NCBI RefSeq assembly: GCF_030440595.1
Contig: NZ_CP047452.1
Coordinates: 248,001-312,000 of the forward strand
Reading direction: 5' to 3'
Source of the DNA: Corynebacterium glucuronolyticum DSM 44120
Lineage (GTDB): Bacteria; Actinomycetota; Actinomycetes; Mycobacteriales; Mycobacteriaceae
DNA length: 64,000 bases
The translations under genes were made by a program, and so were the position numbers. The notes below the pieces were generated by a model, which worked only from the letters and a program-made list of their open reading frames with translations, was not told the origin of the DNA and did no database searches. Shown in pieces: positions 15,965 to 24,132 of this stretch (position 1 is its first letter; every line of letters begins with the position of its first letter).

Positions 15965-17167
15965 ATGTCAGTAAAGGGCTTCGTTAGCGCGGTAGCCAAG
16001 GATCTGCAAGAAAACAGGGGCGAACGGGAGGAACTGTACAAGGAGTTCCACAAACACCCGGAGCTGTCCATGGAAGAGACGGAGACAGCCAAGCGAATCG
16101 CGGGGGAGTTAGACAAGGCGGGAATTTCCTACGAGTACGTGGGGGACACGGGAATCGTAGCGACGATTGAAAACGGCGAGGGGCCGGCTGTGGCCATGCG
16201 TGCGGATATCGACGCGCTGCCCGTGCCGGAGGAATCGGGCAAGGACTACGCCTCCGAAGAGGAAGGCAAAAGCCACGCGTGCGGGCACGATTTCCACATC
16301 ATGAGCCTTTTGACGGCATTGCAGGCATTCAATGCCCACAAGGATGCCTGGTCCGGCACCTACGTCGGCGTGTTCCAGCCTGGCGAAGAGACAGCCCAGG
16401 GCGCCAAAGATATGGTGGAAAACGGCATTGCAGAAAAACTTCCTAAGCTGGACGTGTTCCTCGGCCAGCACGTGTTGAGCTCCCTCCCGGGGGCCCACGT
16501 GGGCACCAAACCGGGCGTGTTTCTCACATCGGCAGCATCCATCCGGATCACAGTGTTTGGCAAGGGGTCCCACGGCTCGATGCCACAGCTGGGTGTGGAC
16601 CCGGTGGTCTTGGCCTCCAGCATCGTCATGCGCCTGCAGACGATCGTGTCCCGCGAGATCGGGCCGAGTGATACGGCCGTGGTCACCGTCGGTTCCCTGC
16701 AGGCGGGCTCGAAGTCCAACATCATCCCTGATAAGGCCACCCTCCTCATTAACACGCGCGCCTACGACAAGGACGTGGAAAAGAAGGTTCACGCCGCCAT
16801 CGAGCGCATCGTCAAGGCGGAGTGCGAAGCGGCGGGCAGCCCGAAGGGGCCGGAGATCGAGTACTACGACGTCTACCCGCTCACCATCAACGACGAGGAG
16901 CTCACCGCCAAAGTGCGCGCCGCTTTCGATGAGGTCTTCGGCGACGAGTCCATCGACATCACCCCGCAGTCGGCCTCCGAGGACTTCTCCTACGTCCCCG
17001 ATGCGGTAGATACCCCCTATGTGTACTGGGCTTTTGGTGGCTTTGCGGATCAGGAAAACGCGCCGGGCAACCACAACCCGGCCTTCGCCCCGGATCTGCA
17101 GCCAACGCTCGACCGGGGTGCCGAGGCGGCGATCGCCGCAGCCGGCGCGTGGCTTGCGAACCAGTAG
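15965..17167 (+). CDS. M20-family amidohydrolase (hippurate/N-acyl amino acid hydrolase type)
   Basis: About 400 residues. Metal ligands typical of the M20D group are visible: ACGHDFHIM (about residue 103-111), GVFQPGEETAQGAKDM (about 137-152), GQHV (about 169) and the late H in GNHNPAFAPDL. The dimerisation domain follows ITVFGKGSHGSMPQLGVDPV. Such enzymes remove acyl groups from amino acids or peptides in the cytoplasm; the natural substrate is not evident. Start set at ATG 15965 with GAAAGGA upstream, rather than 36 bp earlier. Monocistronic, lying between the hypothetical gene and tRNA-Arg copy 2. Confidence 0.9.
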   Translation: MSVKGFVSAVAKDLQENRGEREELYKEFHKHPELSMEETETAKRIAGELDKAGISYEYVGDTGIVATIENGEGPAVAMRADIDALPVPEESGKDYASEEEGKSHACGHDFHIMSLLTALQAFNAHKDAWSGTYVGVFQPGEETAQGAKDMVENGIAEKLPKLDVFLGQHVLSSLPGAHVGTKPGVFLTSAASIRITVFGKGSHGSMPQLGVDPVVLASSIVMRLQTIVSREIGPSDTAVVTVGSLQAGSKSNIIPDKATLLINTRAYDKDVEKKVHAAIERIVKAECEAAGSPKGPEIEYYDVYPLTINDEELTAKVRAAFDEVFGDESIDITPQSASEDFSYVPDAVDTPYVYWAFGGFADQENAPGNHNPAFAPDLQPTLDRGAEAAIAAAGAWLANQ

Positions 17168-17242
17168 GCAGGCTCCCGCATTTTGCAGGTGGGAGCAGGG
17201 GATTTGCCAAATTCTGAACTTTGAGTAAACTCTTTCTTCGTT

Positions 17243-17315
17243 GCGCCCGTGGCTCAACGGATAGAGCATCTGACTACGGATCAGAAGGTTGGGGGTTCGA
17301 ATCCCTTCGGGCGCA
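17243..17315 (+). tRNA. tRNA-Arg (anticodon ACG), copy 2
   Basis: All 73 nt are identical to 15208-15280; the flanks differ on both sides. It has the same acceptor, anticodon loop and discriminator, and its own terminator just downstream. Confidence 0.96.
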
Positions 17316-17324
17316 CGATAGAAA

Positions 17325-17361
17325 ATGCCTCCTTGCTTATATATGCAAGGGGGTATTTTTT
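17325..17361 (+). terminator. Terminator after tRNA-Arg copy 2
   Basis: AATGCCTCCTTGC pairs with GCAAGGGGGTATT around TTATATAT (with G-T pairs), followed by TTTTTG. Confidence 0.8.
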
Positions 17362-17411
17362 GTTTCTTAAGTATCTGCGGATTCTAGCTTCATGCGGTTA
17401 AAGTAATAGCT

Positions 17412-18140
17412 ATGAGGAAGCTCGCCTTCGCGGTGATCGCTCTAATTTCGTTGAGCGCATTGGCCAACTGCATGTGGAGAACCATGGGTATCTCCACCAT
17501 GTTGTGGGTCACACTTGTCGTCTGCGTAGCGTGCGTCGTCCTCAGTGGCATCATGGCCGCACACAGTGTGGGGATCGAGCGCAACCTCGCCCGCCATATG
17601 ATCGTCTTCTCTCTGTTGAAGGCCATCATGCTGACACTCGTGGTCATGGATGCCCCGGGGTCTCTCCTCTGCCTCGTGGTTCACGACCTGGCCACGCTCT
17701 TTATTGTCGGCCTCGCCGGTGCTTTCCTCACACCGCGGCGGCGGCCCGCACCCACAAGCGGGATGCTGAGCGTTGTCCTGCAGTACAAGATCGTGGTTAT
17801 CCTCGGCACCCTCACCACGGCGATGGGGGAGAACGCCTGGCTGGGCAGGATTCACTTCGACCTGATGGAATGGATCCCGATCATCCACGCGGTGCTGTCC
17901 TCGGTGTTCCTCGCCACTGTGTTCATCGTGGCGCGGAAGTTCCCCGTGCTCATCACCGCGCAGATCATCATGTTCCTCACCGGCGCGCTGAACCTCATCA
18001 ATTCGGACATTGCCTCGATGCTGCACAGCGTCATCACACCGGCGGCGACGGCGCTGCTGTGCTACTACATCGTCATGGAGCCGCCGGTGAAAAAGGTGAA
18101 GGGCAAGGCGATCCCCAATCCAAACGCCATCTGGAGCTAG
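17412..18140 (+). CDS. Hypothetical multi-pass membrane protein
   Basis: 242 residues with about seven hydrophobic segments (about 5-22, 30-50, 62-80, 85-105, 123-142, 155-178, 185-225) and a basic C-terminal tail (VKKVKGKA). I recognise no motif or family. The N-terminus could pass for a signal peptide but more likely is the first helix. It ends overlapping the stop of the convergent tyrA by a few bases. Function unknown. Confidence 0.7.
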   Translation: MRKLAFAVIALISLSALANCMWRTMGISTMLWVTLVVCVACVVLSGIMAAHSVGIERNLARHMIVFSLLKAIMLTLVVMDAPGSLLCLVVHDLATLFIVGLAGAFLTPRRRPAPTSGMLSVVLQYKIVVILGTLTTAMGENAWLGRIHFDLMEWIPIIHAVLSSVFLATVFIVARKFPVLITAQIIMFLTGALNLINSDIASMLHSVITPAATALLCYYIVMEPPVKKVKGKAIPNPNAIWS

Positions 18141-19114
18141 AACACCTCGACGCGGCTGCCGATAGCCTCGGCCTGGTGCAAGATGGAGAGCCAACCGTCG
18201 GCACCGGGGTGGAGGCGGAGGACCGGGCGGAGACCGGAACGTGCGTCGAAACGGATGCGGGACCGATACCCGGCGTCGACAAGCTCCTCGATGGAGGGCT
18301 GGTCACCGGAAAGATCGTTGCGGGCCTGCGTGAGGAGCTCGAGGGCCTCGTCGAGGGCCTCGACGAGCTTGGGGGCGTTGGTCTCGCACATGGCGCGCAC
18401 GAGGGACGCCTTGGAACCCGCGACGCGCGTGGCATCCGTGTAGCTGCCGGCGGCAAGCGACAGGGCGAGCGCACCACCGTTGTCGCCGACAACGCTGAGC
18501 GCCTCCGCGAGCACGTGGGGCAGATGCGAAATGCGGGCCACCGCAGCGTCGTGGGAATCGGCGAGGGTGGGGATGACCTCCGCGCCGACGAGCCCGGCCA
18601 TGTGGGCAACGTCGGCCCACAGCGCGGCCCACGAGTCATCTACCTCGCCGGCCTCCAGCTGGTCGTAGCAGATAACCCAGGCACCGCCGTTAAACAGGCC
18701 GGACTTTGAGGCCTTCCAGCCGGAATCGGCGGTACCCGCCATCGGGTGGCTGCCCACGTAGCGCCCCGCCAGGCCACGCTCCTTCACGGCTGTGAGGATC
18801 GCGCTCTTAACGGAGGCGACATCGGTGAAGCCACAGCTGGGAGCCTCGTTTGCGATGCGATCGAGGATGGTGGGGAAGCCGGGGACGGGAACGGCGATGA
18901 CGATGAGCGCGCCCTCCTTTTCGGCGCGCGCCAGCGTCTCGGTGAGCGAGCTGGAGACATCGAAGCCCTCCTCGCGGGCCTCCTCGGCGCGGGACGTGGT
19001 GCGGTTATAGCCAAAAACGGGGTGCCCGGCGGCGTGCAGATCCCTAAGGAGTGATCCGCCGATGAGCCCGAGGCCGATGATGCAAATGGGACGAGAGACT
19101 GTGTGAACGTTCAT
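18137..19114 (-). CDS. tyrA: Prephenate dehydrogenase TyrA
   Basis: 325-residue NAD(P)-dependent enzyme of tyrosine synthesis (prephenate or arogenate dehydrogenase). The Rossmann motif GLGLIGGSLLRDL sits at residues 14-26. The active-site region shows VGSHPMAGTADSGW (about 119-132; His and the conserved GT) and the all-alpha C-terminal domain has SRISHLPHVLAEAL-type sequence. ATG at 19114 has no Shine-Dalgarno and may be leaderless. It is divergent from tadA, 27 bp apart. The nearby Pat-type aminotransferase would supply the paired transamination step. Confidence 0.92.
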   Translation of the reverse strand: MNVHTVSRPICIIGLGLIGGSLLRDLHAAGHPVFGYNRTTSRAEEAREEGFDVSSSLTETLARAEKEGALIVIAVPVPGFPTILDRIANEAPSCGFTDVASVKSAILTAVKERGLAGRYVGSHPMAGTADSGWKASKSGLFNGGAWVICYDQLEAGEVDDSWAALWADVAHMAGLVGAEVIPTLADSHDAAVARISHLPHVLAEALSVVGDNGGALALSLAAGSYTDATRVAGSKASLVRAMCETNAPKLVEALDEALELLTQARNDLSGDQPSIEELVDAGYRSRIRFDARSGLRPVLRLHPGADGWLSILHQAEAIGSRVEVF

Positions 19115-19141
19115 GGGGTAAGTGTGGCACAGTTAGGGGTT

Positions 19142-19627
19142 ATGGTGCTTGTCAATCTCCCCCGCGAGCGCCGCGAGCAACGGATGCGCGCGGTGCTTGA
19201 CCTGCTCACCCCGCCGTTTACGGATGTCCCCGTTGCCGCCGCCGTGTTCGACGCGGAGGGGACGATGATCGGCTGGGGGACTAACGAGCGCAAAGCCACC
19301 TCCGACCCGACGGCGCACGCCGAGGTGCAGGCGATCCGCATGGCTGCCCGCGCCCGCAGGGACTACATCCTGGAAAACACGGAGCTGGTGGTCACCCTCG
19401 AGCCGTGCACGATGTGTGCGGGCGCGTTCCTAGCCGCGCGCATCCCGTCGCTCGTCTTCGGTGCCTTCGAGGAGAAGACCGGCGCGGTGGGTTCCGTCAT
19501 CGACGTCGTGCGGGAACCGGCGCTGCCGAACCGAGTGGAGGTTGTCGGCGGCGTGCTGGCGGACGACTGCGCGGCACCGCTGCGCGCGTTCTTCCGCGAT
19601 AAACGGCACGTCATAGACATGTCGTAG
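19142..19627 (+). CDS. tadA: tRNA adenosine deaminase TadA
   Basis: About 161 residues. Deaminates A34 to inosine in tRNA-Arg(ACG), two copies of which lie 2-4 kb away. The zinc-site motifs are intact: TAHAEVQAIRMA (HAE with catalytic Glu) and TLEPCTMCAGAF (PCxxC). The start is set at ATG 19142, preceded by AGGGG; a GTG 39 bp upstream is also open but lies close to the divergent tyrA start. The 3' end runs into an 11-bp tandem repeat array. Confidence 0.9.
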   Translation: MVLVNLPRERREQRMRAVLDLLTPPFTDVPVAAAVFDAEGTMIGWGTNERKATSDPTAHAEVQAIRMAARARRDYILENTELVVTLEPCTMCAGAFLAARIPSLVFGAFEEKTGAVGSVIDVVREPALPNRVEVVGGVLADDCAAPLRAFFRDKRHVIDMS

Positions 19628-19662
19628 ACACGTCATAGAAACGTCGTAGACACGTCATAGGA
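19608..19662 (+). repeat. Five 11-bp tandem repeats overlapping the tadA 3' end
   Basis: Units ACGTCATAGAC, ATGTCGTAGAC, ACGTCATAGAA, ACGTCGTAGAC and ACGTCATAGGA are directly abutted. The 11-bp period equals about one helical turn, so all copies face the same side of DNA. The array covers the last seven tadA codons and ends 86 bp before the csbD start. Confidence 0.85.
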
Positions 19663-19748
19663 TCGGCCACGGCGTGTGGGGGCGAATTCGCGTAGACTCG
19701 TTTTACATATTAAGACGAGAATTAAAACAGAAAGGAAAGGTACCTGTC

Positions 19749-19967
19749 ATGGGTGACATCCAGGACGACATCAAGAACAAAGCAGAAGAGTTCGGCGGCA
19801 AGGCTAAGGAAGGCCTCGGCAACGTAACCGATAACGAGAAGCTCGAGGCTGAGGGCAAGGCCGATCAGACCAAGGCCGACATTAAGCAGGGCATTGAGGA
19901 GCTCGGCGACAAGGTTAAGGAAGCCGGCGACAAGATCCTCGGCGCTTTCCAGGACGAGAAGAAGTAA
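19749..19967 (+). CDS. CsbD-family small stress protein
   Basis: 72 residues, highly charged and Lys/Glu-rich, all helical in appearance (KNKAEEFGGKAKEGLGNVTDN, then DQTKADIKQGIEELGDKVKE), which is the CsbD pattern. Members are general-stress proteins of unknown biochemical function. The ATG at 19749 follows AAGGAAAGG. The 11-bp repeat array lies upstream of its likely promoter. No partner genes; tRNA-Ser(CGA) follows. Confidence 0.9.
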   Translation: MGDIQDDIKNKAEEFGGKAKEGLGNVTDNEKLEAEGKADQTKADIKQGIEELGDKVKEAGDKILGAFQDEKK

Positions 19968-20026
19968 CTCGCCTTTTTAGCGTGCGATTTGGTCGATCGG
20001 GCACCCGTCAATTACCCTCAGTAAAC

Positions 20027-20114
20027 GGTGGCGTGTCCGAGCGGCCGAAGGTGCTCGCCTCGAAAGCGAGTGTTGGGTAATCCCCAACCAGGGGTTCAAA
20101 TCCCCTCGCCACCG
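20027..20114 (+). tRNA. tRNA-Ser (anticodon CGA)
   Basis: Acceptor GGTGGCG pairs with CGCCACC (20107-20113), discriminator G. Anticodon loop CTCGAAA gives CGA, reading UCG. A long variable arm (TGTTGGGTAATCCCCAACCA) is present. Confidence 0.96.
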
Positions 20115-20121
20115 CCAGTGA

Positions 20122-20158
20122 AAAGGCCTCGATGCGCGCATCGAGGCCTTTTTTATTT
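20122..20158 (+). terminator. Terminator after tRNA-Ser(CGA)
   Basis: AAAAGGCCTCGATGCG pairs with CGCATCGAGGCCTTTT around a minimal loop, followed by further T residues. Confidence 0.9.
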
Positions 20159-20166
20159 TTCGCCGA

Positions 20167-22539
20167 TTGTTCGATGGGAGACTGAAGGGTTTGGCTAAGT
20201 TCCTGTTTAAGGTGGGGCGCTGGTCCTACCGCAAGAAGTGGTGGGTGATCGCCGCCTGGACACTGATCCTCGCCGCCGTGCTGGGTAGCGCAGGCGTGTT
20301 CCAAAAGGGCTTCTCCAACGAGTTCAGCATCCCCGGCACACCGTCGTACAACGCGGCGATGATGCTCGAGGACCTGTGGCCGGGGCAACCGAACCCGGTG
20401 GCGGCATCCTCGGTAAACCTCGTCTTCCAGGCTCCCGAGGGGGAAACCCTGGACGAGCCACAAAACATGGCGGCGATGGATAAAACCATTAACTACGTCA
20501 AGGACAACCTCACCCCCATCTCGGGCACAGAGATGTTCGCCAACCCGATCACCTTCGACCCGCTGATGAAGCAGCGCGTTGTCGACGGCATGGTCGCCGC
20601 CGGCCTGCCCGAAGAGACCGCCCAGGAGGATGCGGCGAACCTCGGGCGCGTCTCTGCAGACAAGACCATCGCCTACACCAGCTTTAACATTGACGTGCCC
20701 TCCACCGGTGATGTCACCAACGAACACCGCGCGGTGATCAACGAGGCGATCCGCCTCGGCGAGGACGCGGGCATTAGGGTGGAGGCCAACGGCCCCGGTT
20801 TCGCCGACCCGATCAAGATTAAGACTACCTCTGAGGCCATCGGCGTCGTCGTCGCCCTCCTCGTCCTCATCGTCACCTTCGGCTCCTTCATCGCCGCCGG
20901 CATCCCGATCCTCACGGCGCTGCCGGGTGTCGGTCTGGGCATGGGCGCCATCCTCCTGGCCACCCGCTTCGTCAGCCTCAACAACACCACCCCCGTGCTG
21001 GCCATGATGATCGGGCTCGCCGTCGGCATCGATTACGCGCTGTTCATCCTCGCCCGCTTCCGCGCCGAGAAGCGACGAATGCCGTGGGATGAGGCCGCCG
21101 GCATGGCCGTGGGCACCGCCGGCAGTTCCATCGTTTTCGCCGGCACGACCGTGTTCGTCGCGCTGATCGCCCTGACGCTCGTCGGCATCCCGTTCCTCAG
21201 CTGGATGGGTATCTCCGCCGCGTTCACGGTGCTCGTCGCCGTCCTCGTGGCGCTCACGCTGCTGCCCGCCATCATGGGGCTGTTCGGCTCCAAGGTGTTC
21301 GGCTGGCAATCGGCGTTCCTCCGTCGCCGCCAGGAGCACCTGCAGGATCCGGAGGCACGCACCGTCGGCCGCCGCTGGGTGGAGACGGTGCACCGCGCGC
21401 CGGGTCTCATCCTCGCCGGGGTCGTCGTCATCCTGGGGCTTCTCACCACGCCGGTGCTCAACCTCCAGCTCTCTTTGCCTGTCGACGCTGTGGCGAACCA
21501 GGAGACCACGCAGCGCCAGGCCTCCGACCTCATGCAAGAGGCCTTCGGCCCGGGCATCGATGCGCCGTTCCTCGTCGTCGTCGACGCGCACGACGTGGAC
21601 ACCTCCGCCCCCGCCCTGCAGCCGTTCACCGTCGACGGTGAGGTTCCGCGCGAGGCCGCATACATGTACGTCGTGCAGCAGCTGAAGACGCACCCGGAGG
21701 TCAAGCACGTGCAGATCGCCGGCATGAACGAGGACGGCACGGGTGCCCAGCTCCTCCTCAGCCCGCGCACCGGCCCCGCAGACGAGGCGACGACGCGGTT
21801 GTTGGAGTCGGTCCGCAGCCAGCAGCAGGGGATCGAGGAGACCACCGGCCTGAAGATGGGTGTCACGGGACTCACCCCGATCATGCAGGACATCACCACC
21901 CAGCTGGAGAAGGCAATGCCGATCTATCTGCTGGTCGTCGTGGGGCTGGCGATCGCCTTGTTGCTCATCGTCTTCCGCTCCATCGTGGTGCCGGTCATCG
22001 CCGGCCTCGGCTTCCTGCTCTCGGTTGGTGCGGCGTTCGGCGTCACCATCCTCGTCTGGCAGGAGGGCCTGTGGGGTCTGGTGGGCACACCCGGCCCGCT
22101 CATCAGCTTCATGCCGATCTTCCTCATCGGCATCTGCTTCGGTCTGGCAATGGACTACCAGGTGTTCCTCGTCACCCGCATGCGTGAGCACTTTGTCAAG
22201 CACCGCGACGAAAGTCACGGCGCCTACACGCCGACGGAGGCCTCCGTGGTCGAGGGCTTCACACTCGGCGCGCGCGTGGTTACCGCCGCGGCGCTCATCA
22301 TGATCGCCGTCTTCATCGCCGCCATCGACCAGCCCCTCCCGTTTGTTCAGGTGTTCGGGTTCGCACTGGCCTTCGGCGTGCTTTTCGACGCCTTCTTCGT
22401 GCGCATGGCTCTCGTCCCTGCCGCTATGTTCCTCTTGGGTAGGGCAACATGGTACATGCCCGCGTGGCTAGATAATATTCTTCCCACCATCGATATCGAA
22501 GGTGAGGAGCTGGAAAAGGAATATGAGCTTTCACATTAA
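20167..22539 (+). CDS. MMPL-family RND transporter
   Basis: 790 residues with the MMPL architecture: helix 1 (about 25-46), a large extracytoplasmic loop, helices 2-6 (about 220-380), a second loop, and helices 8-12 (about 580-765). The proton-relay Asp-Tyr pairs are present as GIDYALFILARFR and AMDYQVFLVTRMR. In corynebacteria MMPL proteins (CmpL) export trehalose monomycolate to the outer membrane; position suggests a CmpL1-like role, which is inference. Start is uncertain: TTG 20167, or TTG 20191 with GGGAG upstream. Overlaps tgt by 17 nt. Confidence 0.88.
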   Translation: MFDGRLKGLAKFLFKVGRWSYRKKWWVIAAWTLILAAVLGSAGVFQKGFSNEFSIPGTPSYNAAMMLEDLWPGQPNPVAASSVNLVFQAPEGETLDEPQNMAAMDKTINYVKDNLTPISGTEMFANPITFDPLMKQRVVDGMVAAGLPEETAQEDAANLGRVSADKTIAYTSFNIDVPSTGDVTNEHRAVINEAIRLGEDAGIRVEANGPGFADPIKIKTTSEAIGVVVALLVLIVTFGSFIAAGIPILTALPGVGLGMGAILLATRFVSLNNTTPVLAMMIGLAVGIDYALFILARFRAEKRRMPWDEAAGMAVGTAGSSIVFAGTTVFVALIALTLVGIPFLSWMGISAAFTVLVAVLVALTLLPAIMGLFGSKVFGWQSAFLRRRQEHLQDPEARTVGRRWVETVHRAPGLILAGVVVILGLLTTPVLNLQLSLPVDAVANQETTQRQASDLMQEAFGPGIDAPFLVVVDAHDVDTSAPALQPFTVDGEVPREAAYMYVVQQLKTHPEVKHVQIAGMNEDGTGAQLLLSPRTGPADEATTRLLESVRSQQQGIEETTGLKMGVTGLTPIMQDITTQLEKAMPIYLLVVVGLAIALLLIVFRSIVVPVIAGLGFLLSVGAAFGVTILVWQEGLWGLVGTPGPLISFMPIFLIGICFGLAMDYQVFLVTRMREHFVKHRDESHGAYTPTEASVVEGFTLGARVVTAAALIMIAVFIAAIDQPLPFVQVFGFALAFGVLFDAFFVRMALVPAAMFLLGRATWYMPAWLDNILPTIDIEGEELEKEYELSH

Positions 22540-23758
22540 CCACAGTGACGGTGCCGCCCGCACGGGCGTGATCTCCACGCCACACGGCGACATCCAGACC
22601 CCGGCGTTCATTCCCGTGGCCACGAAGGCAACGGTAAAGACGCTGACGCCGGAGCAGATCCGCTCGACAGGCGCACAGGCGATCCTGTCCAACGCCTACC
22701 ACCTCTACCTGCAGCCCGGCCCGGACATCGTGGACGAGGCCGGTGGCGTGGCCGCGTTCGAGAATTGGCACGGCCCCACCTACACCGACTCCGGCGGCTT
22801 CCAGGTGATGAGTCTCGGCGTGGGCTTCAAGAAGGTTCTCGCCATGGATACTGCAAACCTGACGGAGCAGGATATTCGCGCGGCAAAGAAAGACCGCATG
22901 GCGCGTGTGGATGAGGACGGCGTGGACTTCCGCTCCGTTATCGACGGCTCCAAGCACCGCTTTACCCCCGAAAAGTCGATGGAGATCCAACATCAGCTGG
23001 GTGCGGATATCATCTTCGCCTTCGACGAGCTGACCACGCTTGTGGATACCCGCCAGTACCAGGAAGACTCCGTCGCCCGCACGCACCGCTGGGCCAGGCG
23101 CTGCCTGGAGGCCCACGAGCGACTGTCCAACGAGCGCTCTCACCGCCCCGAGCAGCAGCTGTGGGGCGTGGTGCAGGGCGCCCAGTACGAGGACCTGCGC
23201 AGGCAGGCCACCCGCGGGCTCATGGATTTGGACCGCGACGCCCGCGACGCGGGGCGTCGTGGCTTCGACGGCTTCGGTATCGGCGGTGCCCTGGAAAAGA
23301 ACCAGCTCGGCACCATCGTCGGCTGGGTGACCGAGGAGCTGCCGGACGATAAACCGCGCCACCTCCTCGGCATCAGCGAGCCCGACGACATCTTCGCCGC
23401 TGTTGCAGCAGGTGCGGACACCTTTGACTGCGTGGCACCGACCCGCCTGGGCAGGCGCGGTGGCGTGTACACGCTGGACGGGCGTCTCAACCTCAAGGCT
23501 GCCCGTTTCAAGAGGGATTTCACTCCCATCGATGCGGAGCTCGGCGGGTACGTGAGCGAGAACTACACGCGCGCCTATATTCACCATCTCCTGAAAGCTA
23601 AAGAATTCTTAGCGGGCACCCTGTGCACCATGCACAACCTGCTATTCGTGGTGAAACTCGTGGATAACATCCGGTATCACCTCGAAAACGGCACGTTCGA
23701 GGAGTATCGCGACGAGTTCATGTCGCGCTACTACGCCACGGGAAGATACAAGAAGTAA
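22523..23758 (+). CDS. tgt: tRNA-guanine transglycosylase (Tgt) without zinc cysteines
   Basis: About 411-residue TIM-barrel enzyme that exchanges guanine 34 for a 7-deazaguanine base in GUN tRNAs. Catalytic features remain: DSGGFQVMSLG, AFDELTT, LWGVVQGAQYEDLR and the nucleophile region FDCVAPTRLGRRGG. The zinc site is degenerate: where bacterial Tgt has CxCxxC the sequence is ELGGYVSENYTRAYIHHL, so all three cysteines are replaced (Leu, Gly, Ser), while the downstream His-bearing MHNLLF segment is kept. Start ATG 22523 follows AAAGGA and overlaps the MMPL gene. gluQ, which acts on queuosine-tRNA, is about 9 kb downstream. Confidence 0.9.
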   Translation: MSFHINHSDGAARTGVISTPHGDIQTPAFIPVATKATVKTLTPEQIRSTGAQAILSNAYHLYLQPGPDIVDEAGGVAAFENWHGPTYTDSGGFQVMSLGVGFKKVLAMDTANLTEQDIRAAKKDRMARVDEDGVDFRSVIDGSKHRFTPEKSMEIQHQLGADIIFAFDELTTLVDTRQYQEDSVARTHRWARRCLEAHERLSNERSHRPEQQLWGVVQGAQYEDLRRQATRGLMDLDRDARDAGRRGFDGFGIGGALEKNQLGTIVGWVTEELPDDKPRHLLGISEPDDIFAAVAAGADTFDCVAPTRLGRRGGVYTLDGRLNLKAARFKRDFTPIDAELGGYVSENYTRAYIHHLLKAKEFLAGTLCTMHNLLFVVKLVDNIRYHLENGTFEEYRDEFMSRYYATGRYKK

Positions 23759-23765
23759 GGGAACC

Positions 23766-23803
23766 AGGCTAGATGTCTTGCAAATAAGACATCTAGCCTT
23801 TTG
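23766..23803 (+). terminator. Terminator of tgt
   Basis: AGGCTAGATGTCTT pairs with AAGACATCTAGCCTTTT around GCAAAT, followed by T residues; it lies 7 bp after the tgt stop. Confidence 0.85.
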
Positions 23804-24132
23804 GTTTACCCCCCAAAAGGGCTAGCCTGAGAAAAAAATATAATTTAAGAAAGAAGCCTTTGAGTTTCACACAGTTAACAGCTTAAAAGTAGGGAATGAG
23901 CTGCAGGAAATCGGTGAAAGCCAACCTTTTTATAGGGGGAAGATTGCGGGGAGGTGCGTGCCAAAATGCCTGAAAGTCGCAGGTCAAAACTCTGAAAGCG
24001 GGCAAAGGTGGGGGTTGTTTCCGTTGCTCCTTAAAAGAAACTGAGTAAAGTCTGAGCAAAGGGTTTCGTTCACCTCATGACGGTCGGGCCCTGACGCAAA
24101 CATCAAGAAATTCGATAAAGAAGGACCAGGCG
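23804..24132 (+). promoter_or_regulatory. A+T-rich upstream region of the first surface protein
   Basis: About 330 bp without a gene. A candidate promoter has TTGCTC at 24024-24029 and TAAAGT at 24046-24051 (16-bp spacing). The same TTGCTCCT...GTAAA pattern occurs upstream of the paralogous gene at 29034-29060. The ribosome binding site is GAAGGA at 24119-24124. Nothing else is identified here. Confidence 0.45.

Noticed and set aside
20008..22218. A 736-codon antisense frame opposite the MMPL gene
   Set aside because: Composition is His/Asp/Glu/Arg-rich as expected from the complement of a high-G+C membrane protein gene; no domain is recognisable and the MMPL frame is clearly real.
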